Assembly: GCA_050309435.1 (NCBI GenBank)
Contig: JBNRMJ010000033.1
Span: 1 to 58,183 of the forward strand
Direction of reading: 5' to 3'
Length of the DNA stretch: 58,183 nt
Source: CAYXVJ01 sp050309435
GTDB lineage: Bacteria; Bacillota; Clostridia; Saccharofermentanales; Fastidiosipilaceae
The first letter of the stretch is position 1. Every line of letters begins with the position of its first letter. The translations under genes were made by a program, and so were the position numbers. Below are positions 15,168 to 23,707 of the stretch, piece by piece. The notes beneath the pieces were generated by a model. It had not been told where the DNA came from, ran no database searches, and saw only the letters and a list, made by a program, of their open reading frames with translations.

Positions 15168-16736
15168 ATGTATATGGATGAAAACAGGGTTTTCGATGTC
15201 ACGATTATCGGTGCAGGTATTGTCGGGGCCAACCTGGCCAGGGAATTATCGAAGTATCGCTTGAACGTGCTATTACTCGAAAAGGAATCCGATGTGGCCA
15301 TGGGAGCGACCAAGTCCAATTCGGCAATCGTCCATGGCGGTTACGCCGAGTCCCATACCACGCTAAAGGGTCGTCTTTGTTATCCGGGGAGAAAAAAGTT
15401 TCAAGTTCTGGAAGAGGAGCTCGAGTTTGGCTTTAACCCTTGTGGTTCTCTGGTTGTGGCTTTCCATGAAGGGGATATAAAGGAGCTTCAATACCTGCTT
15501 GAGAACGGTTTGGCAAATGGTATCCCCGCAGATGAACTCGAGATCTGGCATCGAGACGAGCTGCACGAGCGCGTACCGGGAATTTCGGAGCATGCACTGG
15601 CTGCTTTATTTTGTGCCGGTGCGGGAATCTGCTCCCCTTATTCTATGGCGATTGCCCTGATCGAAAACGCCATCAGGAACGGCCTTTCGCTTCGCTTGAA
15701 CGAAGCCGTGATCGAGCTTGATCGGGACAGTGAGGATTTGTTTACGCTCCGTACATCCAAGGGGCTCACCTATCGTAGCAAGCGTCTGGTTAACTGTGCC
15801 GGGGCAGGTGCCGAAACCATCGCACGCCAACTGGGGATCGAAGGGGTAAACTTATATGGAAGAAGCGGCGAGTATATCTTATTGGATCGAGGAAGCGACA
15901 GCCTGATTCCATATGTTTTATTCGGCATGCCCACCAAAATGGGCAAAGGGATTCTTCTGTCACCGACGATCCACGGAAATCTGATCATCGGACCCGATGC
16001 CGGCGACTTAAAAGACATGACAGCCGAAGAAGCGGCGAAAGAAGGTCTGGATACACACGAAGATCGTCTGCTCAGGATCTGGAAAGAAGGAAACGAGTTG
16101 ATCCCGGGACTTCCCGTTTCAAAAATCATCAGAGACTTCGCCGGCGTGAGAACCGCGGCTGCCAGCGGCGACTTCATTATCGGGCGCGATCCGGCCGGAC
16201 GGGTTCCGGCCTATTATCAGGCCGCAGGTATCCAGTCTCCGGGACTTACTTGCGCCCCCGAAATTGCGGATATGCTGATCTCGATGATGCAAGAAGATGG
16301 CATGGAACTCGAAGCTGATCAGGCATTCGAACCACGTCGGAAGGCGTATGTCAGACCTTTGGCTTCGGCTGCCAGTCATTCACCGAAAAAAACAAGAAGC
16401 CCTCTGCCGCCTGAGGAACTGGAAGCTCGTTTGAAGCTGGAAGCAAGCCGGGAAGGCCGCATGATCTGTCGATGCGAACAAGTGTCTGAAGAAGCTGTTC
16501 TGGCTGCTTTAAGGCAGGGTATCAAGATCACGACGGTGGATGCGTTAAAACGTCGCAGCAGAGCCGGTATGGGGCGTTGTCAGGGTGCATTTTGCCGAAG
16601 TCGCGTATTCGATGTATTAAAACGTGAGCTCGATGGCGATGATATCGTGCCGGACATGCAGACCGATGTCGAACGAAAAGCCGTGCGACGCGTTGGCGCA
16701 GCACGGCTGAGGAAACTGATTAGCGAAGCGAATTAA
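15168..16736 (+). CDS. FAD-dependent oxidoreductase with C-terminal [2Fe-2S] BFD-type domain (GlpA-like)
   Basis: Residues 5-40 form a Rossmann FAD-binding motif (VTIIGAGIVGANLARELS). The body is of the DAO/glycerol-3-phosphate dehydrogenase type (SNSAIVHGGY, GVRTAAASGDFIIGR). Near 435-490 is a small domain with four cysteines, ICRC and GRCQGAFC, as in BFD-like [2Fe-2S] domains. Enzymes with this layout in Clostridia are often annotated as anaerobic glycerol-3-phosphate dehydrogenases; substrate cannot be read from sequence. The usual partner genes (a second FAD/NAD oxidoreductase and a DUF1667-type protein) are absent here. CGGGAG precedes the ATG. It ends head-on with the next gene, the two stops sharing 4 bp. 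Confidence 0.82.
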   Translation: MYMDENRVFDVTIIGAGIVGANLARELSKYRLNVLLLEKESDVAMGATKSNSAIVHGGYAESHTTLKGRLCYPGRKKFQVLEEELEFGFNPCGSLVVAFHEGDIKELQYLLENGLANGIPADELEIWHRDELHERVPGISEHALAALFCAGAGICSPYSMAIALIENAIRNGLSLRLNEAVIELDRDSEDLFTLRTSKGLTYRSKRLVNCAGAGAETIARQLGIEGVNLYGRSGEYILLDRGSDSLIPYVLFGMPTKMGKGILLSPTIHGNLIIGPDAGDLKDMTAEEAAKEGLDTHEDRLLRIWKEGNELIPGLPVSKIIRDFAGVRTAAASGDFIIGRDPAGRVPAYYQAAGIQSPGLTCAPEIADMLISMMQEDGMELEADQAFEPRRKAYVRPLASAASHSPKKTRSPLPPEELEARLKLEASREGRMICRCEQVSEEAVLAALRQGIKITTVDALKRRSRAGMGRCQGAFCRSRVFDVLKRELDGDDIVPDMQTDVERKAVRRVGAARLRKLISEAN

Positions 16737-18703
16737 ACAGGCAAGATGCAAGTTGGCATGGTTTTCTCGATTTGATGTTCGGTTCGAGTCAGCTTACCGC
16801 TCTTGGGATCCAGAACGAAGGAGGTCAGTAGATTGGATCGTTCGCCTCCGACGATCACGCTTTTATCATCCGGGAGGATGTTAAAGTCGCGAGGCCAGAC
16901 GGCACCGGCATGCTTGTGGTCGGCATATGTTAGTCTTCCGTTCTCATTTCGATTGAAGGACCAGATGCAATCAGTTCCACGCACCGAAGCCAGAACCTGC
17001 GAGCCGCTGTTCGTGATGTGAATAGCAGACGGCGATGGTTCATCTGCCGATACCGGGCCGTCCGGAACAGAGATATCGAAAGACTGCGAGAGCCTTAGTT
17101 GTCCGTCGCTATAATCCATGACATAAAGTTCGGCCGACAGTTCGCTCACAAGGTACATCTGCTTGCCATCGGGGCCTGTTACAAGGTGACGAGGGCCGCT
17201 TCCTGCAGGAAACGAGGAACGGTATTTGGCTGAAATCCGAATCTCATCGTTGGTTATATCGCTTGCATTTTCACCTGTTGTTCTCGTGCGTAAGCTGTCC
17301 AGACATTCGCCCAGTTCAACAAGATCATATGAAAAGACGGCATCGCAACCGAGATCCACGGCCAGCAGGTATTTACCCTCAGGAGAGAGTCCGACCCAGT
17401 GTGCATGCGGACCTTCCTGACGCTGTTGATTCGGACCGCTGCCGCGATGTTGAATCTCTCCGAGTGCGACGGGGCCGTTTTGGCCAAGATGAAGGACTGA
17501 CAAGGTACCGGAGAGATAATCAGCCGTAATAATATAGTCTCTCCATCTGACAAGATGACAAGGGCTCTGTCCCGCAATAGGCGTGACGGCAGGGCTTGCG
17601 TCCACCGTGCTCATATCCAGTTCGAAAACGCTGCCCTGCATGCCTTCGAGCACGCCAAAGAGACGTTTTTGATCAAAATCCATAATCATATACGAGACAT
17701 TGCGTAAATAAGGAAACGGACGATCCACGGCCGTAAAGCCAAGATTTACGTCATAGTCAAATGCTTTTATGCTCGTCTCTGTCGTCGCTTCTCTGCCGGA
17801 ATACCCGCTAACGTAAAATAGCATACTTTCTTTTCCTTTCTTCTTCTGACAACGCGGGCAAAAGACAGTCCGCCTGCCGTTTAATGTTACCGATTCCAAT
17901 GTCATGCCGCAGCGTACACATGGTAAGCCTTGGCGACCATATACCAGTAGATGATTTTGGTTCGATCCTTTTCGTCCGTCGCCGTCGATATAGTTGCGAA
18001 AGCTGGTACCTCCCTGATTGATCGATCGTAAAAGGATATCGCGAAAAATATTAACAAGGCGCTCGCAATCCCGCAAGCGCAGATTTCCGGCCCTTTTATC
18101 GGGATGCAGTCTTGCAAGAAAGAGTGCTTCATTAACGTAGATGTTACCCAGACCGGCTACCACCTGTTGATTCAAGAAGAAAGCAGGCAGGCGCAGGGCT
18201 TTATGCTGCCCGGCTTTGGATTTCAAGTAAGCCGGCGAAAATTCGGGGCTGAAAGGTTCGGGACCAAGACTGAGAATGGTATGGCCGGAATGTTCGAGAT
18301 CTTCTTTTCGCAACCATTCGAGCAAGCCGAAGCGTCTGATATCATGCCAGAATAAATAGGCCGGACTTCCTTGGCTATTGATAACCGGGAAGATTACGTG
18401 GACATGCTTCGCTAAGCGTGCAGGCGGTAAAGGATTTTCGCTGTAGACCAGGGCTCCTGTCATACGAAAATGATGTATGAGAAGAAACTCGTCGCCTGCT
18501 TCGCTGGCCAGAGTCCATATTAGATATTTCCCTCTGCGCGTTAAGCTGACAACATGCTTACCCGAGATCTCGTCGATTGACAAATTCGGACTGAGCACGC
18601 GAATCACATCGCTACGGATAAGATCAGGCGTTAAAAAGAGACCGCCTTCCATGTGACGCCATAAGCTCTGACGGCTGACTTCGACTTCCGGTAATTCAGG
18701 CAT
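16733..18703 (-). CDS. mutM: Fusion of formamidopyrimidine-DNA glycosylase (MutM) and 6-phosphogluconolactonase-type propeller
   Basis: One uninterrupted 656-codon frame. Residues 1-286 are a complete MutM/Fpg, which removes 8-oxoguanine: catalytic P2 and E3 (MPELPEVEV), the helix-two-turn-helix, and a zinc finger with CVRC and CPRC ending at Q286, where MutM normally stops. After a lysine-rich linker (287-293) comes a seven-bladed-propeller lactonase of the YkgB/Pgl family (294-656), starting MLFYVSGYSG like a free-standing enzyme. An in-frame ATG at 17824 (codon 294) has AAAGGAA about 8-10 bases upstream, so the lactonase may also be made alone. AGGTGG precedes the main start. Overlaps the oxidoreductase stop at the other end by 4 bp. 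Confidence 0.88.
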   Translation of the reverse strand: MPELPEVEVSRQSLWRHMEGGLFLTPDLIRSDVIRVLSPNLSIDEISGKHVVSLTRRGKYLIWTLASEAGDEFLLIHHFRMTGALVYSENPLPPARLAKHVHVIFPVINSQGSPAYLFWHDIRRFGLLEWLRKEDLEHSGHTILSLGPEPFSPEFSPAYLKSKAGQHKALRLPAFFLNQQVVAGLGNIYVNEALFLARLHPDKRAGNLRLRDCERLVNIFRDILLRSINQGGTSFRNYIDGDGRKGSNQNHLLVYGRQGLPCVRCGMTLESVTLNGRRTVFCPRCQKKKGKESMLFYVSGYSGREATTETSIKAFDYDVNLGFTAVDRPFPYLRNVSYMIMDFDQKRLFGVLEGMQGSVFELDMSTVDASPAVTPIAGQSPCHLVRWRDYIITADYLSGTLSVLHLGQNGPVALGEIQHRGSGPNQQRQEGPHAHWVGLSPEGKYLLAVDLGCDAVFSYDLVELGECLDSLRTRTTGENASDITNDEIRISAKYRSSFPAGSGPRHLVTGPDGKQMYLVSELSAELYVMDYSDGQLRLSQSFDISVPDGPVSADEPSPSAIHITNSGSQVLASVRGTDCIWSFNRNENGRLTYADHKHAGAVWPRDFNILPDDKSVIVGGERSNLLTSFVLDPKSGKLTRTEHQIEKTMPTCILPV

Positions 18704-18837
18704 CTAGACCACCTAAGATCCTTTCTGCTAAACAGTATAGCTTAAAGCCGGCCTTCCTCATTAAACGTTTGACACGGCATGAAGGCACAGATAGCTAAAT
18801 GAGAAAATGAAAATACCGCACCGAATCGTACTTTACA

Positions 18838-18846
18838 TGATATGAT
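18838..18846 (+). promoter_or_regulatory. Extended -10 promoter of the RNA methyltransferase gene
   Basis: TGATATGAT (TGN plus TATGAT) is 42 bases upstream of the ATG at 18888 in the divergent gap between mutM and this gene. On the other strand a TATACT (18734-18739) may serve mutM. Confidence 0.5.
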
Positions 18847-18887
18847 TATTGTATGAAAAATGTATCTTTAAGAAATCAGGTAAGTAA

Positions 18888-20096
18888 ATGGATATCGTAA
18901 TGCCGGTCCTTCTGGGACTTGAACGCATCTGTGCCGATGAGGTCATCGGTCTGGGCTATGACGAGACGATGGTGACCCTGGAAGACGGTCTGGTCCGTCT
19001 CAGCGTCGGAAATCGCATGGAGGATGCTGCTTCGGCCATCGCCGAACTGAATATTAATCTGGCTACCGCAGAGCGGGTGGAGCTTGAGATTTTCTCCTTC
19101 GATTCATATGATTTCGACAGTTTTTTTGATCAGGCGAGTCGACTGCCCTGGGAAAAATATATCCCGGATTCCGCCGTTTTTAACGTGAATGGTTATTCGA
19201 GGCGTTCCAAACTCTTTTCTGTCACCGACTTACAGCGATTACTTAAAAAAGCCATTGTTAACCGCTTGCTTGAAACACGTTATCCGGGGCGTACCCTGGT
19301 TCCCGAGTATAGCTCGGCAGGCGAGCTGAACATCAAGTTCGCATTCTTAAACGATGTTTGCTCCATACGTCTGGATACGACCGGCGAAGGCTTGCACAAG
19401 CGCGGTTATCGAACGCAGGCGGGAGCTGCTCCTTTAAGCGAAACCCTGGCAGCTGCCTTGATTCGTATCTGCCGCTGGACCCCTTTTTCCGAAGAAGCAC
19501 TCTATGATCCTTTCTGCGGGTCGGGAACGATCCCGATCGAAGCCGCGATGATGGCAGCCGGCATCGCCCCCGGATTGAGAAGAAGTTTTTCTGCGGAGAG
19601 CTGGCCGGGTGTTTATTGGGAAGCTTTCGCGAAAGCAAGAAGCGCTGCCGAAGCGAAGATCGATCTGACACCGCCCGAACAGCCCTTTATTTTCGGTTCG
19701 GATCTTGACTCATCTGTTTTACATCTGGCCGAAGAAAATGCATTAAGAGCCGGTGTGGAAGATTTCGTTGAATTCAGGCGAATCGATGCACGGGATATTA
19801 CAAGAGAACGTCTGAATGACATTACAAATTCATCTCGCCAGCAGATTCTTACGAATCCTCCTTACGGTGAAAGAATGCTATCTGAAGGAGAGGCAATCGA
19901 CTTGCATAAAGCGCTTGGTCGAAACTTCATGAATGGAAAAGAACTTCCTCTAGGACTCCGTTTGGGTCTGATAACGAGCAGCGAGGATTTCGAGTATGAT
20001 TTCGGTCGCTATGCCGACAAGCGACGAAAGCTCTATAATGGCATGATAAAGTGCACGTTTTATCAGTACTTCCGTCGATTCCCCAAACGTCGATAG
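18888..20096 (+). CDS. THUMP-domain 23S rRNA guanine-N2 methyltransferase (RlmL/YpsC family)
   Basis: A 402-residue protein. The N-terminal third contains a THUMP RNA-binding domain (about 45-160). The C-terminal half is a class I SAM methyltransferase with motif I DPFCGSGTIPIEAAMMAAG, motif II acid (FGSDLDSS) and motif IV NPPYGER typical of N2-guanine methylation. In this family the target is a guanosine in 23S rRNA (G2445 in E. coli numbering); the exact target here is inferred. AGGTAAG precedes the start. Upstream of a nucleotidyltransferase gene, 45 bp away. Confidence 0.9.
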   Translation: MDIVMPVLLGLERICADEVIGLGYDETMVTLEDGLVRLSVGNRMEDAASAIAELNINLATAERVELEIFSFDSYDFDSFFDQASRLPWEKYIPDSAVFNVNGYSRRSKLFSVTDLQRLLKKAIVNRLLETRYPGRTLVPEYSSAGELNIKFAFLNDVCSIRLDTTGEGLHKRGYRTQAGAAPLSETLAAALIRICRWTPFSEEALYDPFCGSGTIPIEAAMMAAGIAPGLRRSFSAESWPGVYWEAFAKARSAAEAKIDLTPPEQPFIFGSDLDSSVLHLAEENALRAGVEDFVEFRRIDARDITRERLNDITNSSRQQILTNPPYGERMLSEGEAIDLHKALGRNFMNGKELPLGLRLGLITSSEDFEYDFGRYADKRRKLYNGMIKCTFYQYFRRFPKRR

Positions 20097-20141
20097 ATGA
20101 CTTAAAATAATGCAAATACGAAATGATCTAAGGAGATAGAT

Positions 20142-20894
20142 ATGAAAGCTCTGATTCTGGCAGCCGGTTACGCCCATCGTTTATACCCTCTCACGCTGAA
20201 TTTTCCAAAAGCGCTTTTGGAAGTAGCGGGCAGACCGATACTCGACCGTATCCTGGATGAACTGGATCGTGTCGAAGCGATAGATGAAATTATCGTGATC
20301 AGCAATCATCGTTTCATGCGGCATTTCGACGAATGGGCCAGAACCAGAGTCGAGCCGGGTCAAAAGCCTGTTGTACTGCTCGATGACGGGACAGAAAGCG
20401 AAGACAATCGATTAGGCGCCATTGGCGACATGCACTTTGCCATTAAGGAACTTGGTATCGACGAGGATGTTCTGGTCGTAGCCGGTGACAACCTCTTTAC
20501 GTACGACCTGCCGAAAATCGCGACAGAGTATGAACAGTACGGTCTTGATATGATTCTGGGACAGGAACTGGAAGAGGAAGAAGATCCGAAGCGTTTTGCG
20601 ATTGCGGTGATTGATGATAACGGAACTCTGATCGATTTGGAAGAAAAGCCGGAACAGCCAAAGTCCAATATTGCCGTCTATGCCAGTTATTTTTATAGGA
20701 AAGACACCTTGCCCTTGATTGATGAATATCTGGCGGAAGGGAATAACCCCGATTCACCCGGTAACTTCCCGGTCTGGCTGTATAAGAAGAAACCGGTGCG
20801 CGTGCATCTCTTCGACGGGAAATGCTATGACATCGGAACCCACGAATCGTATGCCCGCGTCCAGGAAATATTTGCGGGTAATTTATCCGGGTAA
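20142..20894 (+). CDS. Sugar-phosphate-type nucleotidyltransferase
   Basis: A 250-residue enzyme of the NTP_transferase family, related to glucose-1-phosphate thymidylyl/cytidylyltransferases. The N terminus has the nucleotide-binding motif LILAAGYAHRLYPLT with K24 (PKALL), and VVAGDNLF carries a metal-binding Asp. It lacks the C-terminal beta-helix of GlmU-type enzymes. AAGGAG precedes the ATG. No capsule or cell-wall genes are nearby, so the substrate cannot be assigned. Confidence 0.85.
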   Translation: MKALILAAGYAHRLYPLTLNFPKALLEVAGRPILDRILDELDRVEAIDEIIVISNHRFMRHFDEWARTRVEPGQKPVVLLDDGTESEDNRLGAIGDMHFAIKELGIDEDVLVVAGDNLFTYDLPKIATEYEQYGLDMILGQELEEEEDPKRFAIAVIDDNGTLIDLEEKPEQPKSNIAVYASYFYRKDTLPLIDEYLAEGNNPDSPGNFPVWLYKKKPVRVHLFDGKCYDIGTHESYARVQEIFAGNLSG

Positions 20895-20971
20895 TTTGGT
20901 ACGATAGTGCGCTTCTTTCATATCGCGGCACCCGGCAGAAGCGGTTATTATGTTGCGGAGGGACATGGAGC

Positions 20972-22258
20972 ATGAACGAGATAACAAATAAAGTAAAGCT
21001 GGCGAGGGTCGCATCACGAGCTTTTGCACAAGTGGACAGCAGACGAAAAAACGAAGCTCTTGAAGCTGTTATCCGGGCTCTTGAAGCAAACTCGGAAGCG
21101 ATTTTCTCGGCCAACCGGGAGGATCTGAAACGAGCGAAAGAAGAAAAACTGACAACTTCTCTGTTAAGTCGATTGAAATTCGATCAGGGGAAACTGGCCG
21201 GCAGCATATCTGGTTTGAGAAGCCTGATTAATCTGGCAGATCCGGTGGGGCGAATATTGCTGGCGACCCGTCTGGATCAGGGACTTGATCTGTATCGAAT
21301 CAGTTCGCCGCTGGGTGTTGTCGGCGTGATATTCGAATCGAGACCGGATGCTCTCGTACAAATTGCATGTCTGGCTTTAAAAAGCGGAAACGCCGTTTTA
21401 CTAAAAGGTGGCAGCGAAGCCAGGGACAGCAACCGTATTCTGGCCGAAGTACTCATTGATGCCACGAAAGATATTCTGCCTGCCGGCTGGCTGACTCTTC
21501 TGGAAGAACGGGCCGAAGTAAACGAGATACTCTCGATGGATAAAGATATCGATCTTCTGATCCCCAGAGGCTCCAACGAATTTGTCCGTTACATTATGGA
21601 CCATACAAGAATTCCGGTGCTGGGTCATGCTGACGGTATCTGCCATACGTATGTTGCCGGTGACTGCGATTTGGAGCTGGCAATTAAGGTGGTCCTGGAT
21701 GCCAAAACAGAGTATACAGCCGTATGTAATGCAACCGAGACCTTGTTAATCGATCGTTCGTGGCCCGAAGCTTATCGCGAGAAACTGATTCGTCATCTTC
21801 AGGAAAATGCCGTCAAACTTTTCGGCGACAGGGAACTGGCCGATGCATACGACCTGGATGAAAATTCAAACTGGCGTCAGGAATACCTGGATTTATGCTT
21901 ATCCGTTAAACTTGTTGACGGTATAAGCGAAGCTGTTTCGCATATCAACGAATATGGTTCACATCACACGGATGCGATACTGACTGCAGATCAGGATGCC
22001 GCCACACGTTTCATGAATGAAGTGGACAGTGCCAATGTATTTTGGAATTGCTCCACTCGTTTCAGCGACGGTTTCAGATATGGTTTTGGCGCCGAAGTCG
22101 GTGTTTCGACCTCGAAGATACATGCCCGCGGTCCTGTCGGCCTGGAAGGCCTCTTGACATACAAGTATAAATTGTTCGGTTCTGGTCATATTGTCAGTGA
22201 TTACAACAGTGGTCGTGTGAATTTTTTGCATGACAAGATCGATCTTGAAAGTATATAA
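20972..22258 (+). CDS. proA: Glutamate-5-semialdehyde dehydrogenase
   Basis: Gamma-glutamyl phosphate reductase, second step of proline synthesis. The 428 residues match the family along their length, with the catalytic Cys in YTAVCNATETLLI and the C-terminal RFSDGFRYGFGAEVGVST block. proB and proC are not in the window. CGGAGGG lies nine bases before the ATG. A CGGCCC/GGGCCG hairpin (22271-22287) follows the stop without a T-run. Confidence 0.96.
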   Translation: MNEITNKVKLARVASRAFAQVDSRRKNEALEAVIRALEANSEAIFSANREDLKRAKEEKLTTSLLSRLKFDQGKLAGSISGLRSLINLADPVGRILLATRLDQGLDLYRISSPLGVVGVIFESRPDALVQIACLALKSGNAVLLKGGSEARDSNRILAEVLIDATKDILPAGWLTLLEERAEVNEILSMDKDIDLLIPRGSNEFVRYIMDHTRIPVLGHADGICHTYVAGDCDLELAIKVVLDAKTEYTAVCNATETLLIDRSWPEAYREKLIRHLQENAVKLFGDRELADAYDLDENSNWRQEYLDLCLSVKLVDGISEAVSHINEYGSHHTDAILTADQDAATRFMNEVDSANVFWNCSTRFSDGFRYGFGAEVGVSTSKIHARGPVGLEGLLTYKYKLFGSGHIVSDYNSGRVNFLHDKIDLESI

Positions 22259-22348
22259 TCTTCTGTTGGTCGGCCCGTTAAGGGCCGCTAACTTTATATA
22301 GACACGGGTGTGAAAGCACCGGTAAATTTGAGAAGGAGGACAGATGCA

Positions 22349-22792
22349 TTGAAACTGGTTTTTGGCAGCGACCACGCGGGCTATGAACTGAAACGTCATT
22401 TGTTTGACTACCTGGAGAGTAAGGGACACGACTGCTTCGAGATCGGAGCCGAATCAGAGGAGAATGCTGTCAGTTATGTACCTGTCGGCGTGCAGGCAGC
22501 CGAGGCCGTCCGGGACGGGCTTGCTGATTATGCAATCGTTATATGCGGTACCGGAATCGGTATATCTATCGCGGCGAACAAAGTCCGGGGGATTAGAGCG
22601 GCGCTGTGTACCAATGAGTATATGGCGAGAATGGCTCGCGAACATAATGATGCGAATGTTTTAGCTTTGGGAGCCCGAGTGCTGGGAAGCCGTCTGGCAG
22701 AGTCAATATGCGATGCATTCCTGTCCGGAACTTTTGAAAGCGAAGGTCGCCATCAGATCCGCGTCACCGAAATATCCGCCCTGGAGAGCTGA
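22349..22792 (+). CDS. rpiB: Ribose-5-phosphate isomerase B (TTG start)
   Basis: LacAB/RpiB family isomerase, 147 residues, interconverting ribulose-5-P and ribose-5-P. Motifs FGSDHAGYELKRHL at the N terminus and the catalytic Cys region VICGTGIGISIAANK are clear, and the length is standard. The start is the TTG at 22349: AAGGAGGA lies eight bases upstream and the family's N terminus begins there. The ATG five bases earlier is out of frame and meets a stop at once; the in-frame GTG at 22310 would add 13 atypical residues. Confidence 0.94.
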   Translation: MKLVFGSDHAGYELKRHLFDYLESKGHDCFEIGAESEENAVSYVPVGVQAAEAVRDGLADYAIVICGTGIGISIAANKVRGIRAALCTNEYMARMAREHNDANVLALGARVLGSRLAESICDAFLSGTFESEGRHQIRVTEISALES

Positions 22793-22807
22793 TAGTTGCG
22801 TTTTTTC

Positions 22808-22837
22808 TTGTTTTATTGACCGCTATGTTGGTATAGA
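22808..22837 (+). promoter_or_regulatory. Probable promoter of upp
   Basis: TTGTTT (22808-22813), an 18-base spacer and TATAGA (22832-22837) with an upstream TG (TGG-TATAGA) form an extended -10 type promoter 57 bases before the upp ATG. Confidence 0.45.
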
Positions 22838-22894
22838 ATAAGTAGAGCCGTTGCTAAAGTAGTCCGTTTCACTGCAGAAGAAGGAGAAGAACAC

Positions 22895-23542
22895 ATGAAC
22901 GATGTTTCATCGCTTGATAACGTAATGATCTTTGATCATCCCTTGATTCAACATAAAATCTCTTTGATGAGAGATAAGAACACCTCGACGAAGGAGTTTC
23001 GCGAGCTGGCCGAAGAGCTGGCCACTTTAATGGGTTATGAAGTAACCCGCGATCTTCCGTTAACCGAAGTTGAGATCGAAACACCGGTAGCCATGGCGAA
23101 AACGAAAGTTTTGACCGGTAAGAAAATTGCTTTGATTCCGATTCTTCGTGCGGGCCTGGGTATGGTTGGCGGTATGCTGAATTTGATTCCGATGGCAAAA
23201 GTCGGACACATCGGTCTGTATCGTGATCCCGAAACGCTGGAGCCTGTCGAGTATTACTGCAAACTTCCTCAAGATGTTTCCGAACGTCTCTGTGTTGTTC
23301 TTGACCCCATGCTGGCTACAGGCGGTTCTGCCGCTGCGGCAATTGATTTCCTCAAGCAGAGAAATATTACCAACATTAAGTTCATGTGCTTAATCGCTGC
23401 ACCCGAAGGTGTTCACAAATTACATGAAGAGCACCCCGATGTACCGATCTATTGCGCCGCTCTCGATGAGAAGCTCAATGATCACGCATACATCGTACCC
23501 GGTCTGGGTGATGCCGGCGACCGTCTTTTCGGAACGAAGTAA
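22895..23542 (+). CDS. upp: Uracil phosphoribosyltransferase
   Basis: Salvage enzyme making UMP from uracil and PRPP. The 215 residues contain the N-terminal HPLIQHKISLMRD, the LIPILRAGLGMV segment, the PRPP loop (LDPMLATGGSAAAAI) and the uracil-binding C terminus (YIVPGLGDAGDRLFGTK). GAAGGAGAAG precedes the ATG. The gene lies between two ribose-5-phosphate isomerases that feed PRPP synthesis. Confidence 0.97.
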   Translation: MNDVSSLDNVMIFDHPLIQHKISLMRDKNTSTKEFRELAEELATLMGYEVTRDLPLTEVEIETPVAMAKTKVLTGKKIALIPILRAGLGMVGGMLNLIPMAKVGHIGLYRDPETLEPVEYYCKLPQDVSERLCVVLDPMLATGGSAAAAIDFLKQRNITNIKFMCLIAAPEGVHKLHEEHPDVPIYCAALDEKLNDHAYIVPGLGDAGDRLFGTK

Positions 23543-23587
23543 GTTTCGGGGCGCGAATTTTCGTCAGTCAATAATATTATGAAATTG

Positions 23588-23624
23588 AGTTCGCGAGTCA
23601 TTGATACGATTCGCGAACTTTTTA
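23588..23624 (+). terminator. Intrinsic terminator of upp
   Basis: AGTTCGCGA (23588-23596) pairs with TCGCGAACT (23611-23619) over nine positions, followed by a T-run (TTTTTAT). Lies 46 bases after the upp stop. Confidence 0.82.
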
Positions 23625-23658
23625 TATCCAAACAGTTTGCAAGTCTCCGGAAGCGGAA

Positions 23659-23667
23659 TGATATGAT
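23659..23667 (+). promoter_or_regulatory. Extended -10 promoter of rpiA
   Basis: TGATATGAT (TGN plus TATGAT) is 41 bases before the rpiA ATG. A TTGCAA at 23637-23642 is a possible -35 with a long 19-base spacer. Confidence 0.5.
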
Positions 23668-23707
23668 TGAGTCACAGCAGGCCAATATAGATCCGGAGGT
23701 GTTCAGG

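Noticed and set aside
16733..18703. Two separate genes mutM and pgl
   Set aside because: No stop codon exists between them in the given sequence. I report one frame but note the internal start at 17824.
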